Source of the DNA: Polynucleobacter hirudinilacicola
GTDB taxonomy: Bacteria > Pseudomonadota > Gammaproteobacteria > Burkholderiales > Burkholderiaceae
Reading direction: 5' to 3'
Length of the DNA: 64,000 nt
NCBI RefSeq assembly: GCF_002192535.1
Contig: NZ_NAIA01000001.1
Location: forward strand, 61,333 to 125,332
This document shows, one piece after another, positions 32,371 through 42,084 of the stretch. Positions within the stretch are counted from its first letter, which is position 1. Every line of letters starts with the position of its first letter. A model generated the notes under the pieces. The model saw nothing but the letters and a program-made list of their open reading frames with translations, did not search any database and was not told the DNA's origin. The translations under genes were made by a program, and so were the position numbers.

Positions 32371-33555
32371 ATGCTCAAACTCGATAACCACGCATCTGGA
32401 CGCCATTTCTTACATATTCCAGGCCCAAGTCCAGTTCCTCCACGCGTATTACGCGCGATTAGCTATCAAACGATTGACCATCGCGGCCCTGAGTTTGGTC
32501 AGTTTGGATTGAAGGTTCTTGACGGTATAAAAAAGATTTTTAAGACCAGCCAACCAGTCATTATTTATTCTGCATCTGGCACTGGTGCATGGGAAGGTGC
32601 GTTGGTTAACGTACTGAGTCCTGGTGATAAGGTGCTTTTTTATGAGACAGGCCAGTTTGCAAACTTGTGGCGTGCTCTTGGTAAGCGTCTTGGTCTTGAT
32701 GTTGAAGTAGTTGGTAAAGCTGGACAAGATTCTTGGCGTTGGGGTGTCGATGCTTCCGTGATTGAAGAGCGTTTACGCAAAGACACTGGTCATGAGATCA
32801 AAGCAGTGTGTGTCGTGCATAACGAAACTTCTACTGGCGTTACATCAAACATTGCTAATGTTCGCAAAGCCATTGATTCACTCAAGCATCCAGCGCTACT
32901 CTTGGTGGATAGTGTATCTGGCTTGGGTTCTGCGGACTATGAGCACGACAAGTGGGGTGCTGATGTCACCATCTCTGGTTCACAAAAAGGTTTGATGTTG
33001 CCTCCTGGTATTGGCTTTAACGCTTTGTCACCAAGAGCAATTGAAGTGAGCAAGGCTAACAAAATGCATAAAGCGTATTGGGCTTGGGATGAAATTCTCG
33101 AATCTAATAAAAATGGTTACTGGCCTACAACACCCAGCACCAATCTTATGTATGGATTGCATGAAGCCATGGATATGATGTTGGCCGAAGGTCTCGATAC
33201 AATTTTTGCGCGTCACCAGCGTTTAGCTGCAGCCTGTCGTGAAGCAGTGAAAGCTTGGGGCTTAGAGATCCAGTGTCAGGACACTGATTGCTATTCACCT
33301 GTGCTCACTTGTATTGCTACACCAGAGGGTATGGATGCAGATGTACTGCGTAAACATGCTTTAGAGAAGTTCAATCTCTCTTTGGGTACTGGCCTTGGCA
33401 AGATCAAAGGTAAGGCATTCCGTATTGGCCATTTGGGTGACTGTAATGAGCTCAATCTCATGGCAGCATTGAGCGGCGTCGAGATGAGTTTGGGCTCTAT
33501 GGGCTTCAAACCGAAGGCAAGCGGAGTAGTTGCCGCGCAAGAGTTCCTTAAATAA
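32371..33555 (+). CDS. Serine-glyoxylate aminotransferase
   Basis: A 394-residue class V PLP aminotransferase. GRHFLHIPGPSPVPPRVLRA at the N-terminus and the PLP lysine K206 in SGSQKGLMLPPG are diagnostic of the serine/alanine-glyoxylate group. VDSVSGLGS and STNLMYGLHEA are the other conserved blocks. It converts serine and glyoxylate to hydroxypyruvate and glycine. It is divergent from the GntR-dehydrogenase operon and has a GntR operator in its promoter region. The GlcG-like gene follows. Confidence 0.9.
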   Translation: MLKLDNHASGRHFLHIPGPSPVPPRVLRAISYQTIDHRGPEFGQFGLKVLDGIKKIFKTSQPVIIYSASGTGAWEGALVNVLSPGDKVLFYETGQFANLWRALGKRLGLDVEVVGKAGQDSWRWGVDASVIEERLRKDTGHEIKAVCVVHNETSTGVTSNIANVRKAIDSLKHPALLLVDSVSGLGSADYEHDKWGADVTISGSQKGLMLPPGIGFNALSPRAIEVSKANKMHKAYWAWDEILESNKNGYWPTTPSTNLMYGLHEAMDMMLAEGLDTIFARHQRLAAACREAVKAWGLEIQCQDTDCYSPVLTCIATPEGMDADVLRKHALEKFNLSLGTGLGKIKGKAFRIGHLGDCNELNLMAALSGVEMSLGSMGFKPKASGVVAAQEFLK

Positions 33556-33569
33556 GGGGCATTTAGGGT

Positions 33570-33609
33570 GGGTGGAGCTGGATTCCTCAGGGTTAACCGA
33601 GCTACACCC
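33570..33609. other. Hairpin between the aminotransferase and GlcG-like genes
   Basis: GGGTGGAGCT (33570-33579) pairs with AGCTACACCC (33600-33609), one mismatch, around a 20-nt loop that itself contains GGTTAACC. No T run follows, so it is a poor terminator. TTATAATT comes right after and may be a -10 box for the next gene. Confidence 0.35.
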
Positions 33610-33679
33610 CTTATAATTCAAGTACTTATATAGAAGTGCATGAATTCAATACACCATATTCGAGACAGAAAGATTAAAC

Positions 33680-34087
33680 ATGTTAGCCACTAAACCATTC
33701 TTAACTCAAGCTGATGTTCAAAAGATTTTGAATGCAGCTGATCAACACGCTGCTAAAAATAATTTGGCAGTGACGATTGCCGTATGTGATGAGGGTGGTC
33801 ATATGTTGGGTTTAATTCGTCGCGATGGTTGCGCACCTTTGTCTTCTTACATCGCTCAAGAAAAAGCACGTACTGCTGCAATGGGCAAACGTGAGACACG
33901 TGTTTACGAAGAAATTATTAATAACGGACGTCATGCTTTCTTATCTGCCCCACACGTATCAGGCATGTTAGAAGGTGGCGTCAATATCGAGGTAAACGGG
34001 TTTACCATCGGCGCAGTCGGCGTTTCCGGCGTTAAATCGGCTGAAGATGCTGAAACCGCTAAGGCCGGTATCGCAGCCATTCTGTAA
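33680..34087 (+). CDS. GlcG/HbpS-family protein
   Basis: A 135-residue protein with the GlcG/HbpS fold: LAVTIAVCDEGGHMLGLIRRDG, SSYIAQEKARTAAMGKRET, and the C-terminal GFTIGAVGVSG motif. Members occur in glycolate-utilisation operons and as heme-binding sensors. Being next to glyoxylate metabolism fits the first setting. The biochemical role is not settled for the family. Confidence 0.85.
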   Translation: MLATKPFLTQADVQKILNAADQHAAKNNLAVTIAVCDEGGHMLGLIRRDGCAPLSSYIAQEKARTAAMGKRETRVYEEIINNGRHAFLSAPHVSGMLEGGVNIEVNGFTIGAVGVSGVKSAEDAETAKAGIAAIL

Positions 34088-34093
34088 GTTACC

Positions 34094-35563
34094 TTGATAA
34101 ATACTGATACTGAAATAACTTCTACTACAGGGGCTGACAACACAGTCGCCCCTAGTGACTCCGGCGCTGCTACCACTGCCGCCGCTGCCCCTCCAGCAAC
34201 AATTACCTTTGCAGATTTTGGTTTAGATCCAAAGATTCAAAAGGCAGTACTCGAGCAGGGCTACACCATCCCTACGCCGATTCAAGCGCAATCTATTCCG
34301 CATGTGTTAGCAGGTAGTGATTTGATGGGCGCCGCTCAAACTGGTACTGGTAAAACTGCTGCCTTTGTCTTGCCTATCATTCAAAAGATTTTGCGTCACG
34401 CTAGCAATAGCGCTTCACCTGCACGCCATCCAATTCGTGCCTTGGTACTGACGCCAACACGAGAGTTGGCAGTGCAAGTTGCCGAGAACGCAGCTAGTTA
34501 TTCCAAACATACTGATTTACGCGCCGCTGTTGTCTACGGCGGCGTGGATATGAAAGAGCAGGTTGGGATTTTACGTAATGGCGTTGAGATCTTGATTGCG
34601 ACCCCAGGCCGCTTACTGGATCACATTGGTTCAAAAGTTGCCAACCTATCCCAAGTCGAGATTTTGGTATTGGATGAAGCGGACCGTATGCTGGATATGG
34701 GTTTCTTGCCTGATCTCCAGCGCATCATTAATTTGATCCCGGCGCAAAGACAAACTCTGTTGTTCTCAGCAACCTTCTCCCCAGAAATTAAAAAACTGGC
34801 GCAAAGCTATTTACGTACCCCAGTTACTGTTGAAGTGGCACGTCAGAATGCTGCAGCAGATACAGTCAAGCAAGTGGTACACATGGTGGCCTCAGCTGAT
34901 AAGCAACGCGCGATCGTGAAAGTATTGGAAGAGCGCACACGCAAAGGTTTATCGCGTCAATGCATCATCTTTACTAATAGCCGTTTGGGCTGTGCTCGTT
35001 TATCTCGTGCACTTGAACGGGATGGCATCAAAGCCGGCGCGATTCATGGCGACAAGAGTCAGGGTGAGCGTACTCTCACTTTGGATGCATTTAAATCAGG
35101 TGCGATTGAAGCCTTGGTTGCAACCGATGTAGCAGCTCGTGGCTTGGATATTCCGGATATGCCCTGCGTGATTAATCACGAATTGCCATACAACGCAGAA
35201 GATTTTATTCACCGCATTGGTCGCACAGGCCGTGCTGGTAGTACAGGCGATGCGATTGCTTTAGTAGATGCAAGCGAGAAGCGCTTGCTCGACGATATCG
35301 AAAAATTGATGAAGCGTAAGCTCGATATCAAACCTTTGCCAGAGGGCATGCCTTCACAAAGCAGAGCATCGAGTTATTCATCTAGCGGCTCTTCATCCAA
35401 TACTGCCCCAGCAAAAATGTCCGACCCATTCTTCTACAAGCCATACGAGCCAAGCGCTGCACCACCAGCAGCTGAGGGTGCTAAACCAGAAGAGAAAAAA
35501 GTGGGCATTACGCCTGCCAAGCCAGCTGTTGGCGCTTTGTTAGGCGGCTTTAAAAAGAAGTAA
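34094..35563 (+). CDS. rhlE: DEAD-box ATP-dependent RNA helicase (RhlE type)
   Basis: A 489-residue RNA helicase. The Q motif (FADFGLDPKIQKA), motif I AQTGTGKT, motif II DEAD, motif III SAT, and motif VI HRIGRTGR are all present, followed by a low-complexity basic/serine-rich tail ending GALLGGFKKK. RhlE remodels RNA in ribosome assembly and mRNA decay. No ATG exists before motif I, so the start must be the TTG at 34094, 6 bp after the GlcG-like stop. The alanine- and threonine-rich first 35 residues look disordered. Confidence 0.92.
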   Translation: MINTDTEITSTTGADNTVAPSDSGAATTAAAAPPATITFADFGLDPKIQKAVLEQGYTIPTPIQAQSIPHVLAGSDLMGAAQTGTGKTAAFVLPIIQKILRHASNSASPARHPIRALVLTPTRELAVQVAENAASYSKHTDLRAAVVYGGVDMKEQVGILRNGVEILIATPGRLLDHIGSKVANLSQVEILVLDEADRMLDMGFLPDLQRIINLIPAQRQTLLFSATFSPEIKKLAQSYLRTPVTVEVARQNAAADTVKQVVHMVASADKQRAIVKVLEERTRKGLSRQCIIFTNSRLGCARLSRALERDGIKAGAIHGDKSQGERTLTLDAFKSGAIEALVATDVAARGLDIPDMPCVINHELPYNAEDFIHRIGRTGRAGSTGDAIALVDASEKRLLDDIEKLMKRKLDIKPLPEGMPSQSRASSYSSSGSSSNTAPAKMSDPFFYKPYEPSAAPPAAEGAKPEEKKVGITPAKPAVGALLGGFKKK

Positions 35564-35564
35564 T

Positions 35565-36512
35565 TCAGCGCCAAGCATGAGTGGCCGCTAAGAGCCACTC
35601 TGCAATGGTGATGCTTTCACCATCAGGCAAATGATTCAACCCCAAATGCTGTGCTGCTTTGCGTAATTCTGCAAGGGAGTGTTTTTCACCTTGAGTATTG
35701 ATTTGGGTTGCTAAAGTTTGCTTACTCAATTTCTCGCCATACTCATCGAGTACTAGAGGCAGGTGAAGGTATTGCGGGGTTTCATAGCCCAATATCTTTT
35801 GCAAATGAATTTGCCTTGCAGTATTACTGAGTAAATCAGCGCCACGCACAATATGGGTAATTCCTTGTACGGCATCATCCACTACGACTGCAAGTTGATA
35901 CGTGAAGATGCCATCGTTTCTGCGCAGAACAAAATCACCCACTTCTGTATTCAGGTTTTGGGCTTGATGACCTAGCGCCAAATCCTCGAACTCAATATGG
36001 CAATTTTCGGGAAGGGCAAGTCGCCAGGCGACTTTGGATGCCTTTAGCAATTCTGGTGAATGAATGTTCTGTGGGATTTGCCTACAAGTTCCCGGGTAGA
36101 CCATTTCTTGGTTGCGGGGAGTTTCAATGCCAAGACCCGCTAGGGTATTGGCAATAGTCTGCCGAGAGCAGGTGCAGGGGTAAAGTAATTTAAGCGCATT
36201 TAAGCGCTTTAAAGCCTCTTGGTAATGGTCTTGGCGCTGAGATTGGTAGGTGAGCTCTTCATCCCAAGTAAGCCCGCAAGCAAGCAGTTGCGCCTGAATT
36301 TTCTGGTCTGCCCCAGGGACGCAGCGTGGGGTGTCTAAATCCTCTATTCTGAGCAGCCATTTACCCCTATTTTTACGGGCGTCTAACCAGCTTCCTAGGG
36401 CTGCAACCAGTGATCCGGCATGGAGCGGACCGGTGGGTGAGGGGGCAAAACGCCCGCGGTAGCCGTCGGCTGGGGATGAGGGGTTTTTCAAAGTAGACAC
36501 AGCTAAAATCAT
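35565..36512 (-). CDS. gluQ: Glutamyl-Q tRNA(Asp) synthetase GluQ
   Basis: A 315-residue truncated glutamyl-tRNA synthetase homologue without an anticodon-binding domain. The class I signature is FAPSPTGPLHAGSLVAALG and the KMSKS-like motif is KLSKQTL. Zinc-type cysteines are seen in YPCTCSRQ and YPGTCR. It places glutamate on the queuosine of tRNA-Asp. A queG gene elsewhere in the window supplies the queuosine pathway. The ATG is only 3 bp away from the divergent dnaE ATG; a GTG at 36500 is an alternative start. Confidence 0.93.
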   Translation of the reverse strand: MILAVSTLKNPSSPADGYRGRFAPSPTGPLHAGSLVAALGSWLDARKNRGKWLLRIEDLDTPRCVPGADQKIQAQLLACGLTWDEELTYQSQRQDHYQEALKRLNALKLLYPCTCSRQTIANTLAGLGIETPRNQEMVYPGTCRQIPQNIHSPELLKASKVAWRLALPENCHIEFEDLALGHQAQNLNTEVGDFVLRRNDGIFTYQLAVVVDDAVQGITHIVRGADLLSNTARQIHLQKILGYETPQYLHLPLVLDEYGEKLSKQTLATQINTQGEKHSLAELRKAAQHLGLNHLPDGESITIAEWLLAATHAWR

Positions 36513-36515
36513 CTC

Positions 36516-39500
36516 ATGGCTTTACCCCGTTTTGTTCATCTTCGCCTTCATTCCGAGTTTTCGATTACGGATGGAGTCGTTCGTATTGACGATGCAGTCG
36601 CTGCGGCCGTCAAAGATGAAATGGGCGCTTTAGCCCTGACCGACCTCAGTAATTTATTTGGTTTGGTCCGTTTTTATACCGCAGCTCGATCTAGCGGTAT
36701 TAAGCCTATCGCGGGTGCTGATGTTTGGGTGAGTAACCCCCAAGATCCAGATCAGCCTCACCGTTTATTGCTTTTAGTGCAGAACCATTCTGGCTATCTG
36801 AATTTGTGTGAGTTACTGAGCAGAGCTTCTTTAGATAACCAATCCCGTGGTCGTGCTGAAGTTGACTCCGCTTGGTTTAGTGAGCCCGCTGCAAAAGCAG
36901 AAGATAAGAAAGCTAAGAAAACCCTTGCGCATGGATTGATTGCACTTTCAGGTGCGCGCCAGGGTGAAGTAGGTAGTGCTTTGTTGGCAGGCCAAGATGA
37001 TCAGGCCAAGATTGCTGCAAGACGTTATGACAAGTTATTCCCGAATTCTTTTTATCTTGAAATACAACGTGGTGGTCATCAGCAGGACGAGAAGCAGCTT
37101 CAGCTTGCCTGCCACTTAGCCAGTGAACTGAAGCTACCAATAGTAGCGACCCATCCAGTGCAGTTCATGCAAAAGAGCGATTTCACAGCCCATGAGGCAC
37201 GGGTGTGTATTGCTGAAGGTGAGTTATTAGGTAATCCAAGGCGCGCTAAGAAATTTAATGACGAGCAATACTTCTTAACGCAAGCAGAGATGGAAAAGCG
37301 TTTTGTAGATTTGCCAGTTGCAATCGCAAACTCCGTGGAAATTGCTAAGCGTTGTAACTTATCCCTTGTGCTTGGTCAGCCACGCCTGCCAGACTTCCCT
37401 ACACCTCCAGGTATTACGCTTGATGAATATTTAATGGCTCAATCTGAGGTTGGGCTTGAGCGCCATATGGAGCGAAACTTCCCGGATGCCGAAGAGCGCG
37501 CCAAAGAAATGTCGCGCTATCACGAGCGTTTAGTGTTTGAGGTGAAGACGATTTCTCAAATGGGATTTCCGGGTTACTTCCTGATCGTGGCGGACTTCAT
37601 TAACTGGGCTAAAAATAATGGCGTACCAGTTGGTCCCGGTCGTGGATCTGGTGCAGGTTCTTTAGTGGCTTACTCATTGGGCATTACTGACCTTGATCCA
37701 CTGCGCTACAACTTACTCTTTGAACGCTTCTTAAATCCAGAGCGGGTATCGATGCCTGACTTTGATATCGACTTCTGCCAACACGGTCGTGACCGTGTGA
37801 TTCAGTACGTTAAGGATAAATACGGCAAAGATGCCGTGAGTCAGATTGCTACCTTTGGCACGATGGCAGCACGAGCAGCCATTCGCGATGTAGGGCGTGT
37901 ATTGGAGCAGGGTTATAACTTCGTGGATGGCATTGCCAAACTTGTTCCAAACAAGCCAGGCCAGTACATGACCATCGAAATGGCCAAGAAAGAAGAAAAG
38001 CAATTAGCCGAGCGCGAGAAAAACGAAGATGAAGTGCGTCAGTTGCTTTCACTGGCACAACAATTAGAGGGTATGACTCGCAACGTCGGTATGCATGCTG
38101 GTGGCGTGTTGATTGCTCCAGGACGCTTAACTGATTTTTGTCCACTCTATACACAAGAGACCAAAGATCAAGACAGTAGCTCTGTAATTAGCCAGTTTGA
38201 TAAAGATGACGTAGAAGCAATTGGCTTGGTGAAGTTTGACTTCTTAGGTTTGACCACGCTCACTATCCTGGCTGCAGCAGAACGTTGGATTAAAACGCTT
38301 CACGTAGATCGTAAAGATTGGAGTATTAGCGATATTGCACTTGATGATGAGAAGGCCTTTGATGTTCTCAAGAAAGCCAATACCGTTGCTGTGTTCCAGC
38401 TAGAAAGTCGTGGCATGCAAGGCATGCTTCGGGAAGCCAAGCCTGACCGCTTTGAGGACATTATTGCTTTAGTGGCTTTGTATCGACCAGGCCCAATGGA
38501 CCTCATTCCGGACTTTATTGAGCGAAAGCATGGGCGTCAAAAAGTAGAGTATCCAGATCCACGTATTGAGCCAGTTCTACGCGAGACCTACGGCATCATG
38601 GTCTACCAAGAGCAGGTGATGCAGATGGCTCAAATGATTGGTGGCTACTCATTGGGTGGTGCTGATATGTTGCGCCGTGCGATGGGTAAGAAAAAGCCTG
38701 AAGAGATGGCACAGCACCGCAAGATTTTTAGTGACGGCGCAAAAGCGGGTGGCATTAGCGAAGGCAAGGCGAACGAGATCTATGACTTGATGGAGCGTTT
38801 TGCGGGTTATGGATTTAATAAATCCCATGCTGCTGCATATGCACTCTTAGCTTATCAAACTGCATGGCTCAAAGCTTATTACCCAGCAGAATTTATGGCA
38901 GCCAACTTATCGCTCGCTATGGATGACACCGATAAGGTGAAGATTCTGTATGACGATTGTTTGGCAAATCAAATTCGAGTCTTCTCGCCTGATATCAATA
39001 CGGGCGTATACGACTTCACGCCATTGCGTGCGCCTGATGCAGCACCTGATTCACCGATCAGCCATATTCGTTATGGTCTAGGCGCTGTTAGAGGTACTGG
39101 TGAGGCTGCGATTGAGGCGATTGTCAAAGCCCGTGAAAGTGGTGGGCCATTTAAGGACTTGTTTGATTTCTGCGCACGGGTTGATCGTCGGCAAGTTAAC
39201 CGCCGCGCCATTGAAGCGCTAATGCGTGCCGGTGCATTTGATGGTCTCTATCGTGACTCAGTTCCTGCGGGCGGTAATCTCTATGACATTCGGTCTACCT
39301 TGCTCGCTTCATTAGCTAGAGCCATTGAGGCTGCAGAACAAGCGGAGGCCTCTATTCATCAGGTGAGTTTGTTTGAGGCTGCTGGAGAAGAAGATCGCCA
39401 TCTCCCAGAATTAGTGCGCGAACCTGTTTGGTCTGAGAAGAAGCGCCTCCAAGAAGAAAAGACCTCCCTAGGGCTTTGCTTAACAGGACATATGTTTGAT

Positions 39501-40133
39501 GCCTATCGTGACGAGACAGCGCATTTCATACGGCAGCCTTTGGCCAAAGTGACGGAGGGTAAGGACCAGTTAATCGCTGGCATCATTACTTCAGCTCGCA
39601 TGCTCACTGGCCAGCGTGGTCGCATGATGATCGCAACCATTGATGATGGCAGTGCTGCGATTGAGGTAACGCTGTATAGCGAAGTGTACGAACCGAATCG
39701 GTCATGGCTCAAGGAAGATGAGATGCTGATTGCCAAGGTGAATGTCACGCCAGATAAATTTTCAGGTGGTGTACGAGTGGTTGCTGAAGCGGTAATGGAT
39801 ATCACTGGTGCTCGCATGCGCTTTGCTCGCAATGTGCATGTGTGTATTGATTCTGCGATCGATCTCAAGATGCTGCGTAGTCAAATCGGACCGTATTTAA
39901 TGACCAATCGCGTACGCGATCCAAAGATGGGTGCAGCGCCACCGCCAATGCCAGGCTCTAATGATGGGGTGAAGGGCCTGATGTTGACTGCTGCTGTGAC
40001 TACTAGTGGCGGAGCTTGTTTGATGCAGTTTCCAGAAGAGTTACGTATTTATCCTGATGACGCTTGTTTGCATAGCCTCAATCAACTACTAGCGTCTAAA
40101 CAAAAAGACCCCGTCCAGGTTCAATACCACTAA
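36516..40133 (+). CDS. dnaE: DNA polymerase III alpha subunit DnaE
   Basis: A 1205-residue replicative polymerase. An N-terminal PHP domain (RLHSEFSITDGVVRIDD) is followed by the palm with the catalytic aspartates in MPDFDIDF (about residues 413-420), fingers, a helix-hairpin-helix region, an OB-fold (LIAGIITSARMLT) and a C-terminal tail. The length is slightly above E. coli DnaE (1160). It ends with a 4-bp convergent overlap with the heptosyltransferase-like gene. Its start is 3 bp from that of the divergent gluQ. Confidence 0.96.
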   Translation: MALPRFVHLRLHSEFSITDGVVRIDDAVAAAVKDEMGALALTDLSNLFGLVRFYTAARSSGIKPIAGADVWVSNPQDPDQPHRLLLLVQNHSGYLNLCELLSRASLDNQSRGRAEVDSAWFSEPAAKAEDKKAKKTLAHGLIALSGARQGEVGSALLAGQDDQAKIAARRYDKLFPNSFYLEIQRGGHQQDEKQLQLACHLASELKLPIVATHPVQFMQKSDFTAHEARVCIAEGELLGNPRRAKKFNDEQYFLTQAEMEKRFVDLPVAIANSVEIAKRCNLSLVLGQPRLPDFPTPPGITLDEYLMAQSEVGLERHMERNFPDAEERAKEMSRYHERLVFEVKTISQMGFPGYFLIVADFINWAKNNGVPVGPGRGSGAGSLVAYSLGITDLDPLRYNLLFERFLNPERVSMPDFDIDFCQHGRDRVIQYVKDKYGKDAVSQIATFGTMAARAAIRDVGRVLEQGYNFVDGIAKLVPNKPGQYMTIEMAKKEEKQLAEREKNEDEVRQLLSLAQQLEGMTRNVGMHAGGVLIAPGRLTDFCPLYTQETKDQDSSSVISQFDKDDVEAIGLVKFDFLGLTTLTILAAAERWIKTLHVDRKDWSISDIALDDEKAFDVLKKANTVAVFQLESRGMQGMLREAKPDRFEDIIALVALYRPGPMDLIPDFIERKHGRQKVEYPDPRIEPVLRETYGIMVYQEQVMQMAQMIGGYSLGGADMLRRAMGKKKPEEMAQHRKIFSDGAKAGGISEGKANEIYDLMERFAGYGFNKSHAAAYALLAYQTAWLKAYYPAEFMAANLSLAMDDTDKVKILYDDCLANQIRVFSPDINTGVYDFTPLRAPDAAPDSPISHIRYGLGAVRGTGEAAIEAIVKARESGGPFKDLFDFCARVDRRQVNRRAIEALMRAGAFDGLYRDSVPAGGNLYDIRSTLLASLARAIEAAEQAEASIHQVSLFEAAGEEDRHLPELVREPVWSEKKRLQEEKTSLGLCLTGHMFDAYRDETAHFIRQPLAKVTEGKDQLIAGIITSARMLTGQRGRMMIATIDDGSAAIEVTLYSEVYEPNRSWLKEDEMLIAKVNVTPDKFSGGVRVVAEAVMDITGARMRFARNVHVCIDSAIDLKMLRSQIGPYLMTNRVRDPKMGAAPPPMPGSNDGVKGLMLTAAVTTSGGACLMQFPEELRIYPDDACLHSLNQLLASKQKDPVQVQYH

Positions 40134-41305
40134 GCTGGTTTGATTACTTTCTCAATTGCGGCAATGACTTGAGTAGGCTCTAATAGATCTAAGCATTCGC
40201 TATTACTATCAGCGCGATCAAGACAGCCTGCTTTGCGGCAAGGCACGCATTCACCTGGACCTTGCAAGATTGTGACATTACTAACGGTTTGTGAGCGGGC
40301 GCGCAACTGATAAGGTTGTTCGCCAATAAAGCCATTAGGCCATGGGCCAAAGTTGGTCGGTGGTGTTGCCCCAAATAAAGCAATCGTAGGCGTATTACAA
40401 GCCGCTGCTAAATGGGTGATGGAGGTATCAACGCCAATATATAGTGCTGCACCCCGTAGCAATGTGCCAGCCTGTGGAATAGAAAGCTTGCCTGCAGCAT
40501 TAATAACTTTTGCAGCAGTCTCATCATTTAAGAGTGAGAGGATATCGTGATTGAGTTGCACATCCTGCTTGGCAGGTGACGCACTTAATACCACCTGAAA
40601 CCCTTTACTAGCAAGCCAGGTAATGAGGTATTGCCAGTGTGCTAAAGGCCAGCGCTTATAGGCAGTGAGTGGCCCAGGATGAACCACAGCGTAGGGTTGT
40701 ACTAGTGTATTGGTAATTACGGGTGTCAATGCTTCACCAGCAGGCGGCGTTACAGAAATCGGCTGGCTGAATAATTCAGGAGGGTTTCTGAAGAAGACTT
40801 CGAGTAAGCGGAGTTTTTCTGCGATAACGTGTTGATTGAAGTAATCCACATCCACCGTATGCATGCAGATGAATTTCTTCCAAGCGTTCTGTTTCTCGCT
40901 TTTACTTCTCTTGGACTTATCTTCTACGTCTTTACCTTGGGGATGTCCACCCAAGACCCCAACTCTTCTAAAGGCAGCAATCAGTCCATAAAAATAAGCG
41001 CGATCGCTAGGCTGGGTAACGAATGCCAAGTCGTAGCGCTGAAATAATCGATTAAAAAGAGAGAGGTATTCTCCAACACCAGGACGATCTGAAGTTTCAA
41101 TGATCTCACTGATGTCCGGATTGCCGAAAAGCATATCGAGTTTGCCGCGATAGCCCAGAAAGTGAAACTCAGCATCAGGCCACAACTCTCTGGCCTTACT
41201 AATAAGCGGGGTGGTAACCAGTACATCCCCAATTTGCCGAGTGGCAATAAATAATACCTTTTTAGGCCTCAGATCTGAGAAGGGGTTCATATTTGAGGAA
41301 TTCAT
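40130..41305 (-). CDS. Glycosyltransferase family 9 (heptosyltransferase-like)
   Basis: A 391-residue cytoplasmic LPS glycosyltransferase of the WaaF/WaaQ type: VLFIATRQIGDVLVTTPLI at the N-terminus and VVHPGPLTAYKRWP plus YIGVDTSITHLAAACNTPTI in the donor domain. A cysteine-rich insertion near the C-terminus (GECVPCRKAGCLD) may bind a metal. It adds a heptose or similar sugar to the lipid A-core. It shares a TAATG junction with the upstream GT2 gene, in a three-gene glycosyltransferase operon. Confidence 0.9.
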   Translation of the reverse strand: MNSSNMNPFSDLRPKKVLFIATRQIGDVLVTTPLISKARELWPDAEFHFLGYRGKLDMLFGNPDISEIIETSDRPGVGEYLSLFNRLFQRYDLAFVTQPSDRAYFYGLIAAFRRVGVLGGHPQGKDVEDKSKRSKSEKQNAWKKFICMHTVDVDYFNQHVIAEKLRLLEVFFRNPPELFSQPISVTPPAGEALTPVITNTLVQPYAVVHPGPLTAYKRWPLAHWQYLITWLASKGFQVVLSASPAKQDVQLNHDILSLLNDETAAKVINAAGKLSIPQAGTLLRGAALYIGVDTSITHLAAACNTPTIALFGATPPTNFGPWPNGFIGEQPYQLRARSQTVSNVTILQGPGECVPCRKAGCLDRADSNSECLDLLEPTQVIAAIEKVIKPA

Positions 41306-42084
41306 TACATTGCCTTCGCCAGAATCTTTTCGCGAACACGTCGGGCGTTCTCGGCAGCATTACTTTGATCATGAATTTTATGAAAGAGGTGCAATACTTC
41401 TGTTGCCCATGATCCCGATTTTCGAATGATATGGTGACGTTGCAAGCGGAATACAAAATCAGCATCCTCATGCCCCCAGCCCGTCATCGTTTCATCAAAG
41501 CCATTAATCGACTCGGCATCTGCTTTCCAGCAGGCCATATTGCAGCCTTTAATACGGCGCCAAACAAACTGTTTGTAATCTCGCCATGAGCCATTACCAA
41601 GCTTGATCTTGAGGGGCCAATATTTATTGATGCCACCACTGAGGCGCTCACCTAAAAGACCAGAGCAAAAGCGTTGAAAATCCCAATGTGACCAAGAAAT
41701 CAGTTCTTGAGTGAGTTTTTCATTGAGCAGCACCCGGCTACCGGTCACTAAATATCCTTTTTGCGCCAACGCACGATGGCGCGCTACAAAATCCGGCTGC
41801 ACAATGCAATCGCCATCTAGAAATACCAGATAGTTGCCATGCGCAGCTTTAATTGCGTGATTCAGAATGATAGTTTTGCGAAAACCTTGATCCTCTTGCC
41901 ATAGATGATTTATGGTGATGGAGGTAGATGACCTGAATTGCTCAATCACTTGTTTAGTGCTCTCGGTAGAGCCATCATCAGCAATGATGATTTCAAAGTT
42001 GTGATCTGTTTGTGTCGCAAGAGACTCCAGGCAGAGCTTCAGTGCTTGTGGCCAGTTATAAGTGGCCAACAAAATCGAAATCAT
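41305..42084 (-). CDS. Glycosyltransferase family 2
   Basis: A 259-residue inverting glycosyltransferase: SILLATYNWPQALKLCLESL, the DDGST motif (IIADDGSTE) and FLDGDC metal site, ending with GFDETMTGWGHEDADFVFRL. The GWGHED motif occurs in galactosyltransferase-type GT2 enzymes that act on LPS. It overlaps the next upstream gene (ATGA) and the family 9 enzyme. The acceptor is probably the LPS core. Confidence 0.9.
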   Translation of the reverse strand: MISILLATYNWPQALKLCLESLATQTDHNFEIIIADDGSTESTKQVIEQFRSSTSITINHLWQEDQGFRKTIILNHAIKAAHGNYLVFLDGDCIVQPDFVARHRALAQKGYLVTGSRVLLNEKLTQELISWSHWDFQRFCSGLLGERLSGGINKYWPLKIKLGNGSWRDYKQFVWRRIKGCNMACWKADAESINGFDETMTGWGHEDADFVFRLQRHHIIRKSGSWATEVLHLFHKIHDQSNAAENARRVREKILAKAM

